This document shows positions 47,724 to 56,772 of a stretch of 64,000 bases of DNA, piece after piece. Under the pieces are notes generated by a model. It searched no databases, was not told the DNA's origin, and was given only the letters and a program-made list of their open reading frames with translations. Position 1 is the stretch's first letter; every line of letters begins with the position of its first letter. Source of the stretch: Thiobacillus sp. (lineage in GTDB: Bacteria > Pseudomonadota > Gammaproteobacteria > Burkholderiales > Thiobacillaceae); contig JAUXVT010000028.1 of the NCBI GenBank assembly GCA_030680405.1, positions 1-64,000 of the forward strand, in the 5' to 3' direction. Position numbers and translations under genes: made by a program.

Positions 47724-49142
47724 ATGCTGCGCACCCTGCTCGCCCTCACCCTGGCCGTGCAGCCGGTCATGGCTGCCGACCTGCCTGATCTGGGCGAAGT
47801 ATCGCGGCAATATTTTTCCGATCAGGAAGAACAGGCGCTGGGACGCGCCATCATGCGCGACGTCTACGCCGACCCGCGCTATCTGGACGACCCCGAAATC
47901 GAAACCTACCTCAACCAACTCGGTTACAAACTGGTCTCGGTCAGCACGCGCAACCAGCGCGAATTCAATTTCTTCGTCGTCAACGATCCCACCATCAACG
48001 CCTTTGCCATGCCGGGCGGCAACATCGGCGTGCATACCGGTCTGCTGCTTTCCGCGCAAAGCGAATCCGAACTGGCGAGCGTGGTTGCCCACGAAATCGC
48101 CCACGTCACCCAGGATCACATCGCGCGCATGGTCGCCGCGCAAAGCCAGAGCTACTGGCCGACCATGGCCGCGCTGGCACTGGCGCTGCTGGCATCGCGC
48201 TCCAACCCCAATGTGGCAAGCGCGGCGATTGCCTCCACCCAGGCTTATTCCATCCAGAACCAGCTCAACTACAGCCGCGACTACGAGCGCGAGGCCGACC
48301 GTCTGGGCTACGACATGTTGACCCGCGGCAGTTACGATCCGCGCGGCATGAGCGGATTTTTCACCCGCCTGCAGCGCGCCAACCGGTTTTACGACAGCAG
48401 CGCTCCCGCCTATCTGCGCACCCACCCGCTCACCACCGACCGCATCGCCGACATGCAGGCGCGCAGCGAGGACGCGCCTTATCAGCAGGTGGAAGACAGC
48501 CTTGATTTTCAGTTGGTGCGCGCCCGCCTGCGCGCGCAGGAAGACAGCCCGGCCGACGCCGTGCTCGCCGCGCGCAATGTGCTGAAGGAAAAACGCTACA
48601 GCAGTGAAACCGCCGCCCGCTATGGCCTCGTCACCGCACTGGTCCGGGCACGTCAGTTCAAGGAGGCCGAGGCCGAGGTGCAAAAGCTGCTGTCGGGCAA
48701 GCCGGTCCATCCGATGATCCAGCAACTGGCCGCCCGCACCGCACTCGCGGCAGGCAACCCGTCGCTCGCCCTGCAGCGCTATCAGGCAGGCAGCGAGGCC
48801 CATCCTGGCTACCGCCCCTTGCAGTACGGCCATATCAACGCGCTGCTGTCAGCGGGTCGCAGCAACGATGCCTTGACACAGGTCGACAGACAGCTTGCGC
48901 TGTATCCGCTCGACCGCCGCTTGTGGCGGCTGGCCGCCCAAACCCACGCCCAACTGGGACATCGCCTGCTCAGCCATCGCGCCCAGGCGGAGGCCGCCGC
49001 ATTGAGTGGCAATCTGGTCGCCGCCATTGAACAGATGAATCTCGGCATCAAGGCAGGCGATGGCAGTTTCCACGAAATGTCGGCGGCCGAGGCGCGGCGA
49101 CGCGAATGGCAGGAAGTCGAAAAATCGCAGCGCAAGAATTAA
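47724..49142 (+). CDS. bepA: M48 metalloprotease BepA-like
   Basis: 472 residues from ATG 47724; an upstream in-frame start overlaps moaC and lacks a signal peptide. The signal peptide ends near VMA. The zinc site HEIAH is at 123-127, with the third ligand in [12 protein letters not shown]-rich C-terminal half (about 270-470) binds the BAM complex. BepA degrades misassembled outer-membrane proteins such as LptD and supports correct assembly. Confidence 0.92.
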   Translation: MLRTLLALTLAVQPVMAADLPDLGEVSRQYFSDQEEQALGRAIMRDVYADPRYLDDPEIETYLNQLGYKLVSVSTRNQREFNFFVVNDPTINAFAMPGGNIGVHTGLLLSAQSESELASVVAHEIAHVTQDHIARMVAAQSQSYWPTMAALALALLASRSNPNVASAAIASTQAYSIQNQLNYSRDYEREADRLGYDMLTRGSYDPRGMSGFFTRLQRANRFYDSSAPAYLRTHPLTTDRIADMQARSEDAPYQQVEDSLDFQLVRARLRAQEDSPADAVLAARNVLKEKRYSSETAARYGLVTALVRARQFKEAEAEVQKLLSGKPVHPMIQQLAARTALAAGNPSLALQRYQAGSEAHPGYRPLQYGHINALLSAGRSNDALTQVDRQLALYPLDRRLWRLAAQTHAQLGHRLLSHRAQAEAAALSGNLVAAIEQMNLGIKAGDGSFHEMSAAEARRREWQEVEKSQRKN

Positions 49143-49223
49143 CTTTCGAAAGCACAAGCCCATATTTGGCGCGGCTGGTAGGAATTTACCCTGCGTTTTG
49201 GACGTAAAAATTGGCGCATGGCC

Positions 49224-49253
49224 TTGCGTGGCAAAAACGAATTCCACTATGCT
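49224..49253 (+). promoter_or_regulatory. Possible promoter of the sox operon
   Basis: TTGCGT (49224-49229) and TATGCT (49248-49253) are 18 bases apart in the 200-base gap between bepA and soxX. Both boxes differ from consensus, as expected for a regulated promoter. The soxX start is about 90 bases on. Weak evidence. Confidence 0.3.
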
Positions 49254-49344
49254 TCGTCACATCCATCACTGGATAGCGTTCACTGCACGGCAACCCCAAG
49301 CGGCAAGCGCTTTCATCACCACTTCAAAAATTAGGAGGATGACC

Positions 49345-49734
49345 ATGCGAAAGTTGCATCATATAGCAGCGGCCTGCGCGATCAGCGCCATCATGCTGTC
49401 GGGTACTGTGCTGGCACAGGCTACAGCAACCCCGGCTGCAGCAGCCGCCCCCCAAAAGGAAGAAACCGGCAAGGACATCGCGTTCAACAACCGGAAAGGC
49501 AACTGCCTGGCCTGCCACGGCATGCCCACGGTACCGGACGCGCAATCGACCGGCCTGTATGGCCCGCCACTGATCGCCATGAGCGCGCGCTTCCCCAACA
49601 AGGCCCAGCTGCGCGCCCGGATATGGGACGCGACCGCATTCAATCCCTCCTCCACCATGATTCCGTTCGGCAAGCATGGCGTGTTGACGGAAGCGGAAAT
49701 CGATAAAGTGACCGACTTCGTGTACGGTCTGTAA
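49345..49734 (+). CDS. soxX: SoxX, cytochrome c subunit of SoxAX
   Basis: 129 residues from ATG 49345 behind AGGAGG with a 6-base gap; an in-frame ATG two codons earlier sits too close to it. The signal peptide ends near VLA (about 24). The heme site is CLACH (C54 to H58), and a methionine in STMIPFGKHG is the likely axial ligand. SoxX receives electrons when SoxA attaches thiosulfate to SoxY. First gene of soxXYZAB. Confidence 0.95.
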   Translation: MRKLHHIAAACAISAIMLSGTVLAQATATPAAAAAPQKEETGKDIAFNNRKGNCLACHGMPTVPDAQSTGLYGPPLIAMSARFPNKAQLRARIWDATAFNPSSTMIPFGKHGVLTEAEIDKVTDFVYGL

Positions 49735-49768
49735 TTACCCGTTGCATTGTTCAATCAGGAGATAGCCC

Positions 49769-50236
49769 ATGAACGCACTTCGTAGAAACGTATTGAAAGG
49801 CGCCGCTGGCGCAGGCGCCGTGGCCGTAGCCGTGGCCGCCGGCCTGCTGAAGCCCACCCAGGCGATGGCCGCCTGGAACAAGGGTGCTTTTGAGGCCAGA
49901 AACGTCGGTGACGCGATGAAAGGCCTCGGCGTATCCGGCCCGGCCGACAGCAAGGACATCACCATCAAGGCGCCGGACATCGCCGAGAACGGCGCGGTTG
50001 TGCCGGTTGAAGTGACCAGCGGCATCGCCGGCACCACCAGCATCGCCATCATTGCCGAGAAAAACGGCACCCCGCTGGTTGGCAACTTCAACCTGTCCGG
50101 TGGCACCCAGGGCTTCATTTCCACCCGCATCAAGATGGGCCAGACTTCGCTCGTCCGTGCGGTGGTCAATGCAGGCGGCAAGTCCTACACGGCAGCCAAG
50201 GAAGTGAAAGTCACCATCGGCGGCTGCGGCGGCTAA
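49769..50236 (+). CDS. soxY: SoxY, sulfur-carrying subunit of SoxYZ
   Basis: 155 residues with a twin-arginine signal (LRRNVLKGAAGAGA) and cleavage near AMA (about 34). The C-terminal carrier motif GGCGG holds the cysteine to which thiosulfate is bound. With SoxZ it shuttles sulfur intermediates between Sox enzymes in the periplasm. It has an AGGAGAT ribosome-binding site and starts 34 bases after soxX. Confidence 0.96.
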   Translation: MNALRRNVLKGAAGAGAVAVAVAAGLLKPTQAMAAWNKGAFEARNVGDAMKGLGVSGPADSKDITIKAPDIAENGAVVPVEVTSGIAGTTSIAIIAEKNGTPLVGNFNLSGGTQGFISTRIKMGQTSLVRAVVNAGGKSYTAAKEVKVTIGGCGG

Positions 50237-50281
50237 GCAACCCACACCACCCACCATTCATATTCAGGAAAGGAAAGCCAA

Positions 50282-50596
50282 ATGGCTGAACCCATGCGTA
50301 TCCGTGCCACCATGGCAGGCGACGTCGCCGACGTCAAAGTGTTGATGAACCACCCGATGGAAACCGGCCAGCGTAAAGACGCTAAAACCGGCCAGCTGGT
50401 GCCGGCCCATTTCATCCAGGAAGTGACGGCCACCGTCAACGGCGCCACCGTGCTGGAAGCCAATATCGGCAGCGGCGTGTCCAAGAACCCCTACCTGGGC
50501 TTCAAGGTCAAGGGCCCCAAGGCCGGTGACAAGGTCGTCGTCAACTGGCTTGACAACAAAGGCGACAAGAACACCGCCGAAGCCACCATCGGCTAA
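50282..50596 (+). CDS. soxZ: SoxZ, partner of SoxY
   Basis: 104 residues, all beta, no signal peptide; SoxZ is exported as a complex with SoxY through Tat. Conserved segments: MRIRATMAGDVADVKVLMNHPMETG and NPYLGFKVKGPKAGD. It starts 45 bases after soxY with AGGAAAGGAA upstream. SoxYZ is the central carrier of the pathway. Confidence 0.95.
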   Translation: MAEPMRIRATMAGDVADVKVLMNHPMETGQRKDAKTGQLVPAHFIQEVTATVNGATVLEANIGSGVSKNPYLGFKVKGPKAGDKVVVNWLDNKGDKNTAEATIG

Positions 50597-50670
50597 GTCG
50601 GGCAACACACGAGCGGGGCATCAGGCCCCGCCCCGCTCCCGTTTTATTCATCAGGTTTCTGGAGGACGGC

Positions 50671-51516
50671 ATGAAACAAAAAATCATTATGAAACTGCTG
50701 ACAGGGATGGCCGGCTTGGGCATTGCGCTGGGCGCCGCCACGGCACACGCAACACCCGAGTCGGACCGGCAGGAATTCATCAAGTACTACACATCCAAAT
50801 ACCCCAACATCAAGGTCGAGGATTACGTCTTCGGCGCGCTGGCATTCGATGCCGACAGCAAGTCACAGTACGACGCCATCATGGAGTTCCCGCCTTTCGA
50901 TTCTCAGATCGAGGCGGGCCGCAAGATGTGGGAAACCCCCTTCAAGAATGGCAAGAAATATTCTGACTGTCTGCCCAGCGGCGGCAAGCAGATCGCCGGC
51001 AACTACCCCATGTTCGACGAGGCCAAGGGCAAGGTCGTCACCCTGCACGATGTCATCAACGACTGCCGCGTCGCCAATGGCGAGGAAGCGTTCAAGGTCG
51101 GCGACATGAAGACCATGGGCACGCTGACTGCCTACATGCGCACGCTGTCGGACGGCATGATAATGAACATCAAGGTCGAAGGCCCCAAGGCGATGGCTGC
51201 GTATGAAGACGGCAAGAAAACCTTCTTCACCCGCAAGGGCCAGCTCAACTTCGCCTGCGCCAGTTGCCACGTGCAGAACGCCGGCACCCGCCTGCGCTCC
51301 GAAATCATCTCGCCTGCCGTCGGCCACGCCGGGCACTGGCCGGTGTTCCGTGGCGGCGACAACCTGGTGACACTGCAGCAGCGCTATCAGGGCTGCTTCA
51401 CACAGGTCCGTGCGGTTTCGCCGCCGCAGGGTGGCATCACGATGAACAACCTGGAGTACTTCCACTCCGCGTTGTCGAACGGCATGCCGATGAAGGCCTC
51501 GGTGTTCCGCAAGTAA
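50671..51516 (+). CDS. soxA: SoxA, L-cysteine S-thiosulfotransferase subunit
   Basis: 281 residues. The signal peptide ends near AHA (about 27). This is a monoheme form: one heme site CASCH (C196 to H200). The first heme motif of diheme SoxA is replaced by cysteines C100 and C132, which probably form a disulfide. The catalytic cysteine that takes a persulfide is C242 in GCFTQVRA. With SoxX it couples thiosulfate to SoxY. A GGAGGA ribosome-binding site precedes it. Confidence 0.96.
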   Translation: MKQKIIMKLLTGMAGLGIALGAATAHATPESDRQEFIKYYTSKYPNIKVEDYVFGALAFDADSKSQYDAIMEFPPFDSQIEAGRKMWETPFKNGKKYSDCLPSGGKQIAGNYPMFDEAKGKVVTLHDVINDCRVANGEEAFKVGDMKTMGTLTAYMRTLSDGMIMNIKVEGPKAMAAYEDGKKTFFTRKGQLNFACASCHVQNAGTRLRSEIISPAVGHAGHWPVFRGGDNLVTLQQRYQGCFTQVRAVSPPQGGITMNNLEYFHSALSNGMPMKASVFRK

Positions 51517-51535
51517 TCATCGCTACCGCTGCATG

Positions 51536-51561
51536 AAAAAGCCCGGGCGACCGGGCTTTTT
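51536..51561 (+). terminator. Rho-independent terminator between soxA and soxB
   Basis: AAAAAGCCCGG (51536-51546) pairs with CCGGGCTTTTT (51551-51561) around GCGA, followed by more T-rich sequence, 19 bases after the soxA stop. It could reduce soxB expression relative to soxXYZA, or soxB may have its own promoter within 51562-51682. Confidence 0.9.
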
Positions 51562-51682
51562 CTTTTTCGTTCGCACGCAAATAACCCGGCATGCATGAGC
51601 CGGAGCTACTATTTACGGGCGATGCACCAGAATCGACAATACAGATTAGCATCATGCACCATTCATTTCCGAGGAGATCCCC

Positions 51683-53425
51683 ATGCACATGAACCGTCGC
51701 GAGTTTCTGCAACTGCTGGCCGTCGCCGCCGCGTCCGGCATGGCACTGGACAGCAAGTCCGCCCTGGCCGGCACAGCGCCCGCCAATTTCTACGATGTGC
51801 CGCGTCATGGCAACGTCTCGTTCCTGCACTTCACCGACTGCCATGCGCAGCTGCTGCCGGTGTGGTTCCGCGAACCCAACGTCAACCTGGGCATCGGCTC
51901 GGCCAGGGGCAAGGCTCCCCACCTGGTCGGGCAGCACCTGCTGAAAAATTTTGGCGTCAAGCCCGGCAGCGCCGAAGCGCACGCCTTCACCTACCTCGAT
52001 TTCACCGAAGCGGCCAAGATCTACGGCAAGGTTGGCGGCTTCGCCCACCTGAAAACCCTGGTCGACAAGATGCGCGCGCAGCGCCCGGGCGCGCTGCTGC
52101 TCGACGGCGGTGACACCTGGCAGGGCTCGGCCACCTCGTTGTGGACCAACGCGCAGGACATGGTCGACGCCTGCATCGCACTTGGCGTGGACATCATGAC
52201 GCCGCACTGGGAAGCAATGTTTGGCGCTGATCGCCTCATGGAAATCGTCAACAAGGACTTCAAGAAAGCCGGCGTGGATTTCGTCGCGCAGAACGTCGTC
52301 ACCAACGACTTTGGCGACCAGGTGTTTAAGCCCTACGTCATGAAGGAAATGAACGGCGTCAAAGTCGCGGTGATCGGCCAGGCCTTCCCCTACACCCCGA
52401 TCGCCAACCCGCGCTACCATGTACCGGACTGGAGCTATGGCATCCGCGACGACAGCATGCAGAAGTGGGTGGACGAGGCGCGTGCCAAGGGCGCCAAAGT
52501 CGTGATCGTGCTGTCGCACAACGGCATGGATGTCGATCTGAAAATGGCCCGCCGCGTCACCGGCATCGACGCCATCTTCGGCGGCCACACGCATGACGGC
52601 GTGCCGCAGCCGGTCAAGGTCAAAAACGCCAAGGGCATTACGCTCGTCACCAACGCCGGCTCCAACGGCAAGTTCCTCGGCGTGATGGATTTCGATGTCA
52701 GGGGCAACCGCGTCGTCAGCTACAAATACCGCCTGCTGCCGGTGTTCTCCAACCTGCTGCCGGCCGACCCGGCGATGACGGCGCTGATCAAGAAAGTGCG
52801 CGCACCCTACGAGGCCAAGCTCAACGAGAAACTCGCCGTCAGCGATGATTTCCTCTACCGCCGCGGCAACTTCAATGGCACCTGGGACCAGCTGCTGGTC
52901 GACGCGCTGATGGAGGTCAAGGGCGCGGACGCCGCCTTCTCGCCTGGTTTCCGCTGGGGCACCACGCTGCTGCCGGGCGACGCCATCACCATGGAACGCC
53001 TGATGGACCAGACCGCGATCACCTACCCGCAGACCACGCTGACCAACATGACCGGCGAGACGATCAAGACCATCATGGAAGATGTCGCGGACAACCTCTT
53101 CAACGCCGACCCCTACTACCAGCAGGGCGGCGACATGGTGCGCGTGGGCGGCATCGAATACACCGTCAACCCGAACCAGACCATCGGCAAACGGATCAGC
53201 AACATGACCCTCAAGGGCAAACCGGTGGTCGCCAACAAGACCTACAAGGTCGCCGGTTGGGCACCGGTGGCTGAAGGGGCCACGGGCGAACCGATCTGGG
53301 ACATCGTCGCCAGCTACCTGCGCGACAAGAAGGTGATCAAGGGCTTGAAGCTGAACGAGCCCAAGATCATCGGCGTCGGCAAATCCAACCCGGGCATCGC
53401 CGACTATAAAGGGGGTTTGTCCTAA
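51683..53425 (+). CDS. soxB: SoxB, thiosulfohydrolase
   Basis: 580 residues. A twin-arginine signal (NRREFLQLLAVAAASG) directs it to the periplasm by Tat. The dinuclear manganese site is built from the metallophosphoesterase segments FTDCHAQLLP, LLDGGDTWQGS and GGHTHDGVP. It releases sulfate from SoxY-bound thiosulfonate. ATG 51683 has GAGGAG six bases upstream; a second ATG two codons later is possible. It ends before a strong terminator and converges on batD. Confidence 0.96.
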   Translation: MHMNRREFLQLLAVAAASGMALDSKSALAGTAPANFYDVPRHGNVSFLHFTDCHAQLLPVWFREPNVNLGIGSARGKAPHLVGQHLLKNFGVKPGSAEAHAFTYLDFTEAAKIYGKVGGFAHLKTLVDKMRAQRPGALLLDGGDTWQGSATSLWTNAQDMVDACIALGVDIMTPHWEAMFGADRLMEIVNKDFKKAGVDFVAQNVVTNDFGDQVFKPYVMKEMNGVKVAVIGQAFPYTPIANPRYHVPDWSYGIRDDSMQKWVDEARAKGAKVVIVLSHNGMDVDLKMARRVTGIDAIFGGHTHDGVPQPVKVKNAKGITLVTNAGSNGKFLGVMDFDVRGNRVVSYKYRLLPVFSNLLPADPAMTALIKKVRAPYEAKLNEKLAVSDDFLYRRGNFNGTWDQLLVDALMEVKGADAAFSPGFRWGTTLLPGDAITMERLMDQTAITYPQTTLTNMTGETIKTIMEDVADNLFNADPYYQQGGDMVRVGGIEYTVNPNQTIGKRISNMTLKGKPVVANKTYKVAGWAPVAEGATGEPIWDIVASYLRDKKVIKGLKLNEPKIIGVGKSNPGIADYKGGLS

Positions 53426-53500
53426 AGGACACCGATCCACTACGTGCTGAAGTCCCGCAAGACGGGATGGAATCGTATGTCCTGAGCGATCCTCGCGACT

Positions 53501-53528
53501 AAAAAAAGGGGCGCAAGCCCCTTTTTTT
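53501..53528. terminator. Bidirectional terminator between soxB and batD
   Basis: AAAAAAAGGGGC (53501-53512) and GCCCCTTTTTTT (53517-53528) form a perfect 12-base stem with a GCAA tetraloop. It serves the convergent soxB and batD. Confidence 0.92.
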
Positions 53529-53548
53529 ACGTCTGCAACAAGCGCACC

Positions 53549-55039
53549 TCAGGACATGGCGTCGATCCGCGGAAAACGCGATTTCGGGCGGACCCGCGCC
53601 AACGCCCGCAAAAAGACCTGCTGCAATGCGGCCAGCGTGGTGGCGGCCTGCCCGAACCGCTGCTGTTCCAGTTGACGCACCGCCTCTGCCACATCGCAAA
53701 CATCCGTTTCCGGCCGCAAGCGACGCAGCCATTCGCCGAGGCTGGGCGCGGCGGGCTGGCCCGTCAGCGAAAACTGTCGCACCGCCCGGGCCAACTCGGC
53801 AACATCCCGCGCCTGCCGAATCGCGCGCAGGCCGCGCCGCCGCGCCAGCCGCCAGCGCAGCATGGCCCTGAGCTGCCAGGCCAGCCCCCCCAGCAACAAC
53901 AAGCCTGTGAGACCCGCTGCCACCCGACCTGCGATTTGCCAGCGCGGATCGAACACCGTCAAGGTTTTCCCCGCCACCACCGCGCTGACCAACTGGCCAC
54001 GCGCCGGGTCGTACCAGGGCAGGCGCAGCGTCGGCACGCTCACTTGACCGCTGGCGCGCGGCTGCCAGTAGAGCGTCACGACGAAGCGCGACAACGGGGA
54101 ATTTGGGTCATCGGGCGCCGCCGCCTCGATCAGCGGCGGATACACGCCAAGCGCGGGCGCATCGCGCAGCTGCACGTCCAGCAAGGCTTTCAGGCCGTCT
54201 GCACTGTAGCCACCCAGCACCTCGAAGCGCCAGCTGAGCGGACGTTGCAGCGGCCAGCGCGCAGGCAGCGGATCAGCGTGAATGGCAGGCGCGACCGGCG
54301 GGACGTGGGCAGGCAGCCAGGCAGGCAAGGCGGCGGCGTGGAATGACAGGGACGGACCCGGAAAACGCAGGCGCTGCCCAAAGCGGCTAGCATCGAGCAT
54401 GGGCAAGTTCAGCGCGGCCGCCCCCTCCCGGGTTGCCAGCAGCGCCCAGTGAAACCGGTGCAGGGTGCAGGCTTCGCCCACGCGTTCGCGTTCGCTTTCG
54501 CCCTCGTCTTCGCCCAGGGCGCGCAAGACGCGTCCGGCTTGCGTCGGCATCCACGGGCGCTGCCACTGCAGGCTGCCGTCGTCGCAGATCGCCAGGGTCA
54601 GGCGCGTCGGCTGGTTCACCCTCAGCGGCGCCGCAGGCGCCAGCTCGCGATTCAAACTCGGCGCTGCCGGCTCCAGCACCCAGCGGGCAGTCACGCGCGG
54701 CACAGTTTCGCTGCCGTCGGTCACCGTCAGCGGCAGCGCAGCGGTGCGCTGGGTCTCAAGATGCAGCGCAGGGATCCGCAAGGCGCCTGCGCTAAGCGGA
54801 TAGAGCGTCAGCACCAGGGTTTCGCTGTCCGCCCCCCGGCTCTGGGTGCGCTCAAATACATCGAACGTTGCGGTCAGCGGCGTAACATCCAGCGCGTCGA
54901 GATTCAGGCCATGTGCCTGCACGGTCAGGCTGACCGGCCCGCCCAGCGCTACCGTCGTCCTGTCCAGCTGAGCGGTCAGCGACGCCGCGCTCGCCGCGCC
55001 ATCCGCCAGCAGGCCCAGTAGCAGCAGCGTTTTCACCAT
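53549..55039 (-). CDS. batD: BatD-like protein
   Basis: 496 residues from ATG 55039; the longer upstream frame is antisense-like sequence inside the next gene. A signal peptide (MVKTLLLLGLLADGAASA) is followed by beta-rich periplasmic domains (ALGGPVSLTVQAHGLNLDAL) and one membrane helix at about 385-405 (VAAGLTGLLLLGGLAW). The cytoplasmic tail is arginine-rich. BatD (DUF7939/BatD family) belongs to Bacteroides aerotolerance-type operons, with suggested roles in envelope stress. Last gene of the moxR operon, overlapping the batB/C gene by 7 bases. Confidence 0.8.
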   Translation of the reverse strand: MVKTLLLLGLLADGAASAASLTAQLDRTTVALGGPVSLTVQAHGLNLDALDVTPLTATFDVFERTQSRGADSETLVLTLYPLSAGALRIPALHLETQRTAALPLTVTDGSETVPRVTARWVLEPAAPSLNRELAPAAPLRVNQPTRLTLAICDDGSLQWQRPWMPTQAGRVLRALGEDEGESERERVGEACTLHRFHWALLATREGAAALNLPMLDASRFGQRLRFPGPSLSFHAAALPAWLPAHVPPVAPAIHADPLPARWPLQRPLSWRFEVLGGYSADGLKALLDVQLRDAPALGVYPPLIEAAAPDDPNSPLSRFVVTLYWQPRASGQVSVPTLRLPWYDPARGQLVSAVVAGKTLTVFDPRWQIAGRVAAGLTGLLLLGGLAWQLRAMLRWRLARRRGLRAIRQARDVAELARAVRQFSLTGQPAAPSLGEWLRRLRPETDVCDVAEAVRQLEQQRFGQAATTLAALQQVFLRALARVRPKSRFPRIDAMS

Positions 55040-56772
55040 GGCGGCCGCTCCGTGTCGTCGTGACGGGCGTCCTGCTTCAGCAGGTTTTTCAGCATGGCCG
55101 CCGGGCGGTCTTCCAGGCGTTCTAGTTTTTTCAATCCCGACAGCGCCATCCGGGAGTCGACCGTCACCTGGCGGCGCGGCGCAGCGGCGCCCTGCTGGCG
55201 CGCGGCATTCGCAGCCTGCGCATTGCGATCGATCTGCACGCCGGGCGGTTTGGATTCCGGGTCTTCGAGTATCTGGCCGGTCTGTCCATCCAACTGGATG
55301 TGCCCTTCCGCAAGGAATCCACGCCGTCCGCCGAGATCGCTGCGCATCGGCGAATCGGCACGCTGGCGGCGCAGACGTTGCCAAGCATAGTCCAGATTGG
55401 CACGTGCTTTGGTATCGGATGGACGTACGCGCAGCACCGTTTCAAACGCCTCGAAGGCTGCCTGCCACTGACCGCGCGCATAGTGCGCATTGCCCAGGTT
55501 GTAGAGCGCATCGGCCCGCTGGCTGTCGTTTGCCGCCAGCAGCAGCGCGGCGCCGAAGTGGCGCACTGCCGCCGCATACTCTGCCTGCCGCCAAGCGGCC
55601 GCGCCCGCGCCCATCTGGCCGGTATAACCGCCGGCTTGTGCATAAAGCGTTTGCGCGCTGGCGTACAGTTGTTGTTGCCAAGCCTGCCAGGCTGCGGCTT
55701 CGTCGGCCAGCGCGGAGGGCGGCGCAACGGCCGCACCCCAGACCGCCAGCGCGATGATGGCCACCACCCGGCGCGGCAGGGAGACGGCCATGAACAGCGC
55801 CAGCGCGGGCGCAAGGCACCAGGCATACAGCTCGCGCCACGCGGCGGACACCTCCGGCGCAACGGGATCGCCGGGCAAGGCCGCGATGCCCCGGTCATGC
55901 AAGGCTGACCAGTCCGCATCGCCATCGTCGACCACCGCGAAGCGCCCGCCGCTTGCCTGCGCCCACTGGCGATAGGCCGAGGCGGCCATGTGGCTCAACA
56001 CCTGCACGCCATCCTGCTCGGCGTAGCCACCGTCCGGCAGCGGCACCGGCGCGCCCGCCTCGCTACCCAAGCCCAGGCCCAGCACGAACAGCGGCAGCCG
56101 GGCGTGGCGCAAGCCTTCCACGGCTGCCTGCGCTGCCGCATCGACGCTGCCGGCCTCGGCATCGGTCAGCAGCAGAATGGCTTTGGCCCGGCCGGGCGCG
56201 GCCTCCAACTGCGCGCGCGCCAGGTCGAGCGCGGCCGCCAAGTTGGTGCCTTGGGCCGCGATCAGGCGCGGATAGACCTGGTCGAGCGCGCGCTGCAACA
56301 GCGCCGTATCGTCGGTGGGCGGCAACAGCACGCCCGCCTCGCCGGCATAGACAATGAGCCCCACCCGCTCGCCCTGCAACCGCGGCAGCCAGTCCAGCAG
56401 TTCGAGGCGCGCACGGCTCAGGCGGTCCGGCGCAATGTCGGTGGCGCGCATCGAGGTGGACACGTCGAGTACCGCCATCACCGTCAGCAGGTGGCGCGGC
56501 ACGGGCTGGCCGTCACGCACTTCCAGCGGCACGCGCGGTCCGGCGGCGGCCAGCGCCAGCAGCCCCCAGGCCAGCGCGTGCGCCAGCGCGCGCCAGCGTC
56601 TGTTCGCCTGCGCGGCAGGCTGATTCGCCGCCCACGGCAGCAGATCGGCATCAGCATAGCGCAACAGCCACGCATGCCGCGCCCGTCGCCACCAGCCGAA
56701 CAGCAGCGGCAGCGCCGCCAACCCCAGCCACAGCGGTTCACGCCAGTGCAGATGCAGCAGGCTCTCGATCAT
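55033..56772 (-). CDS. batB: BatB-BatC fusion: VWA domain plus TPR
   Basis: 579 residues from ATG 56772. Two N-terminal membrane helices precede a VWA domain whose MIDAS begins DVSTS (in AVLDVSTSMRATD), followed by a third helix (about 310-330). The second half has TPR repeats (ADALYNLGNAHYARGQWQAA) and a basic tail. In Bacteroides BatB and BatC are separate; here they are one polypeptide. Predicted to scaffold an envelope complex with BatA and BatD under MoxR control. Overlaps batA by 4 bases. Confidence 0.82.
   Translation of the reverse strand: MIESLLHLHWREPLWLGLAALPLLFGWWRRARHAWLLRYADADLLPWAANQPAAQANRRWRALAHALAWGLLALAAAGPRVPLEVRDGQPVPRHLLTVMAVLDVSTSMRATDIAPDRLSRARLELLDWLPRLQGERVGLIVYAGEAGVLLPPTDDTALLQRALDQVYPRLIAAQGTNLAAALDLARAQLEAAPGRAKAILLLTDAEAGSVDAAAQAAVEGLRHARLPLFVLGLGLGSEAGAPVPLPDGGYAEQDGVQVLSHMAASAYRQWAQASGGRFAVVDDGDADWSALHDRGIAALPGDPVAPEVSAAWRELYAWCLAPALALFMAVSLPRRVVAIIALAVWGAAVAPPSALADEAAAWQAWQQQLYASAQTLYAQAGGYTGQMGAGAAAWRQAEYAAAVRHFGAALLLAANDSQRADALYNLGNAHYARGQWQAAFEAFETVLRVRPSDTKARANLDYAWQRLRRQRADSPMRSDLGGRRGFLAEGHIQLDGQTGQILEDPESKPPGVQIDRNAQAANAARQQGAAAPRRQVTVDSRMALSGLKKLERLEDRPAAMLKNLLKQDARHDDTERPPW

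Noticed and set aside
47178-48833. 551-codon minus-strand frame ending in MoaC
   Set aside because: Only the last 157 codons are MoaC. The rest is antisense to bepA, which has an intact zinc protease sequence and signal peptide.
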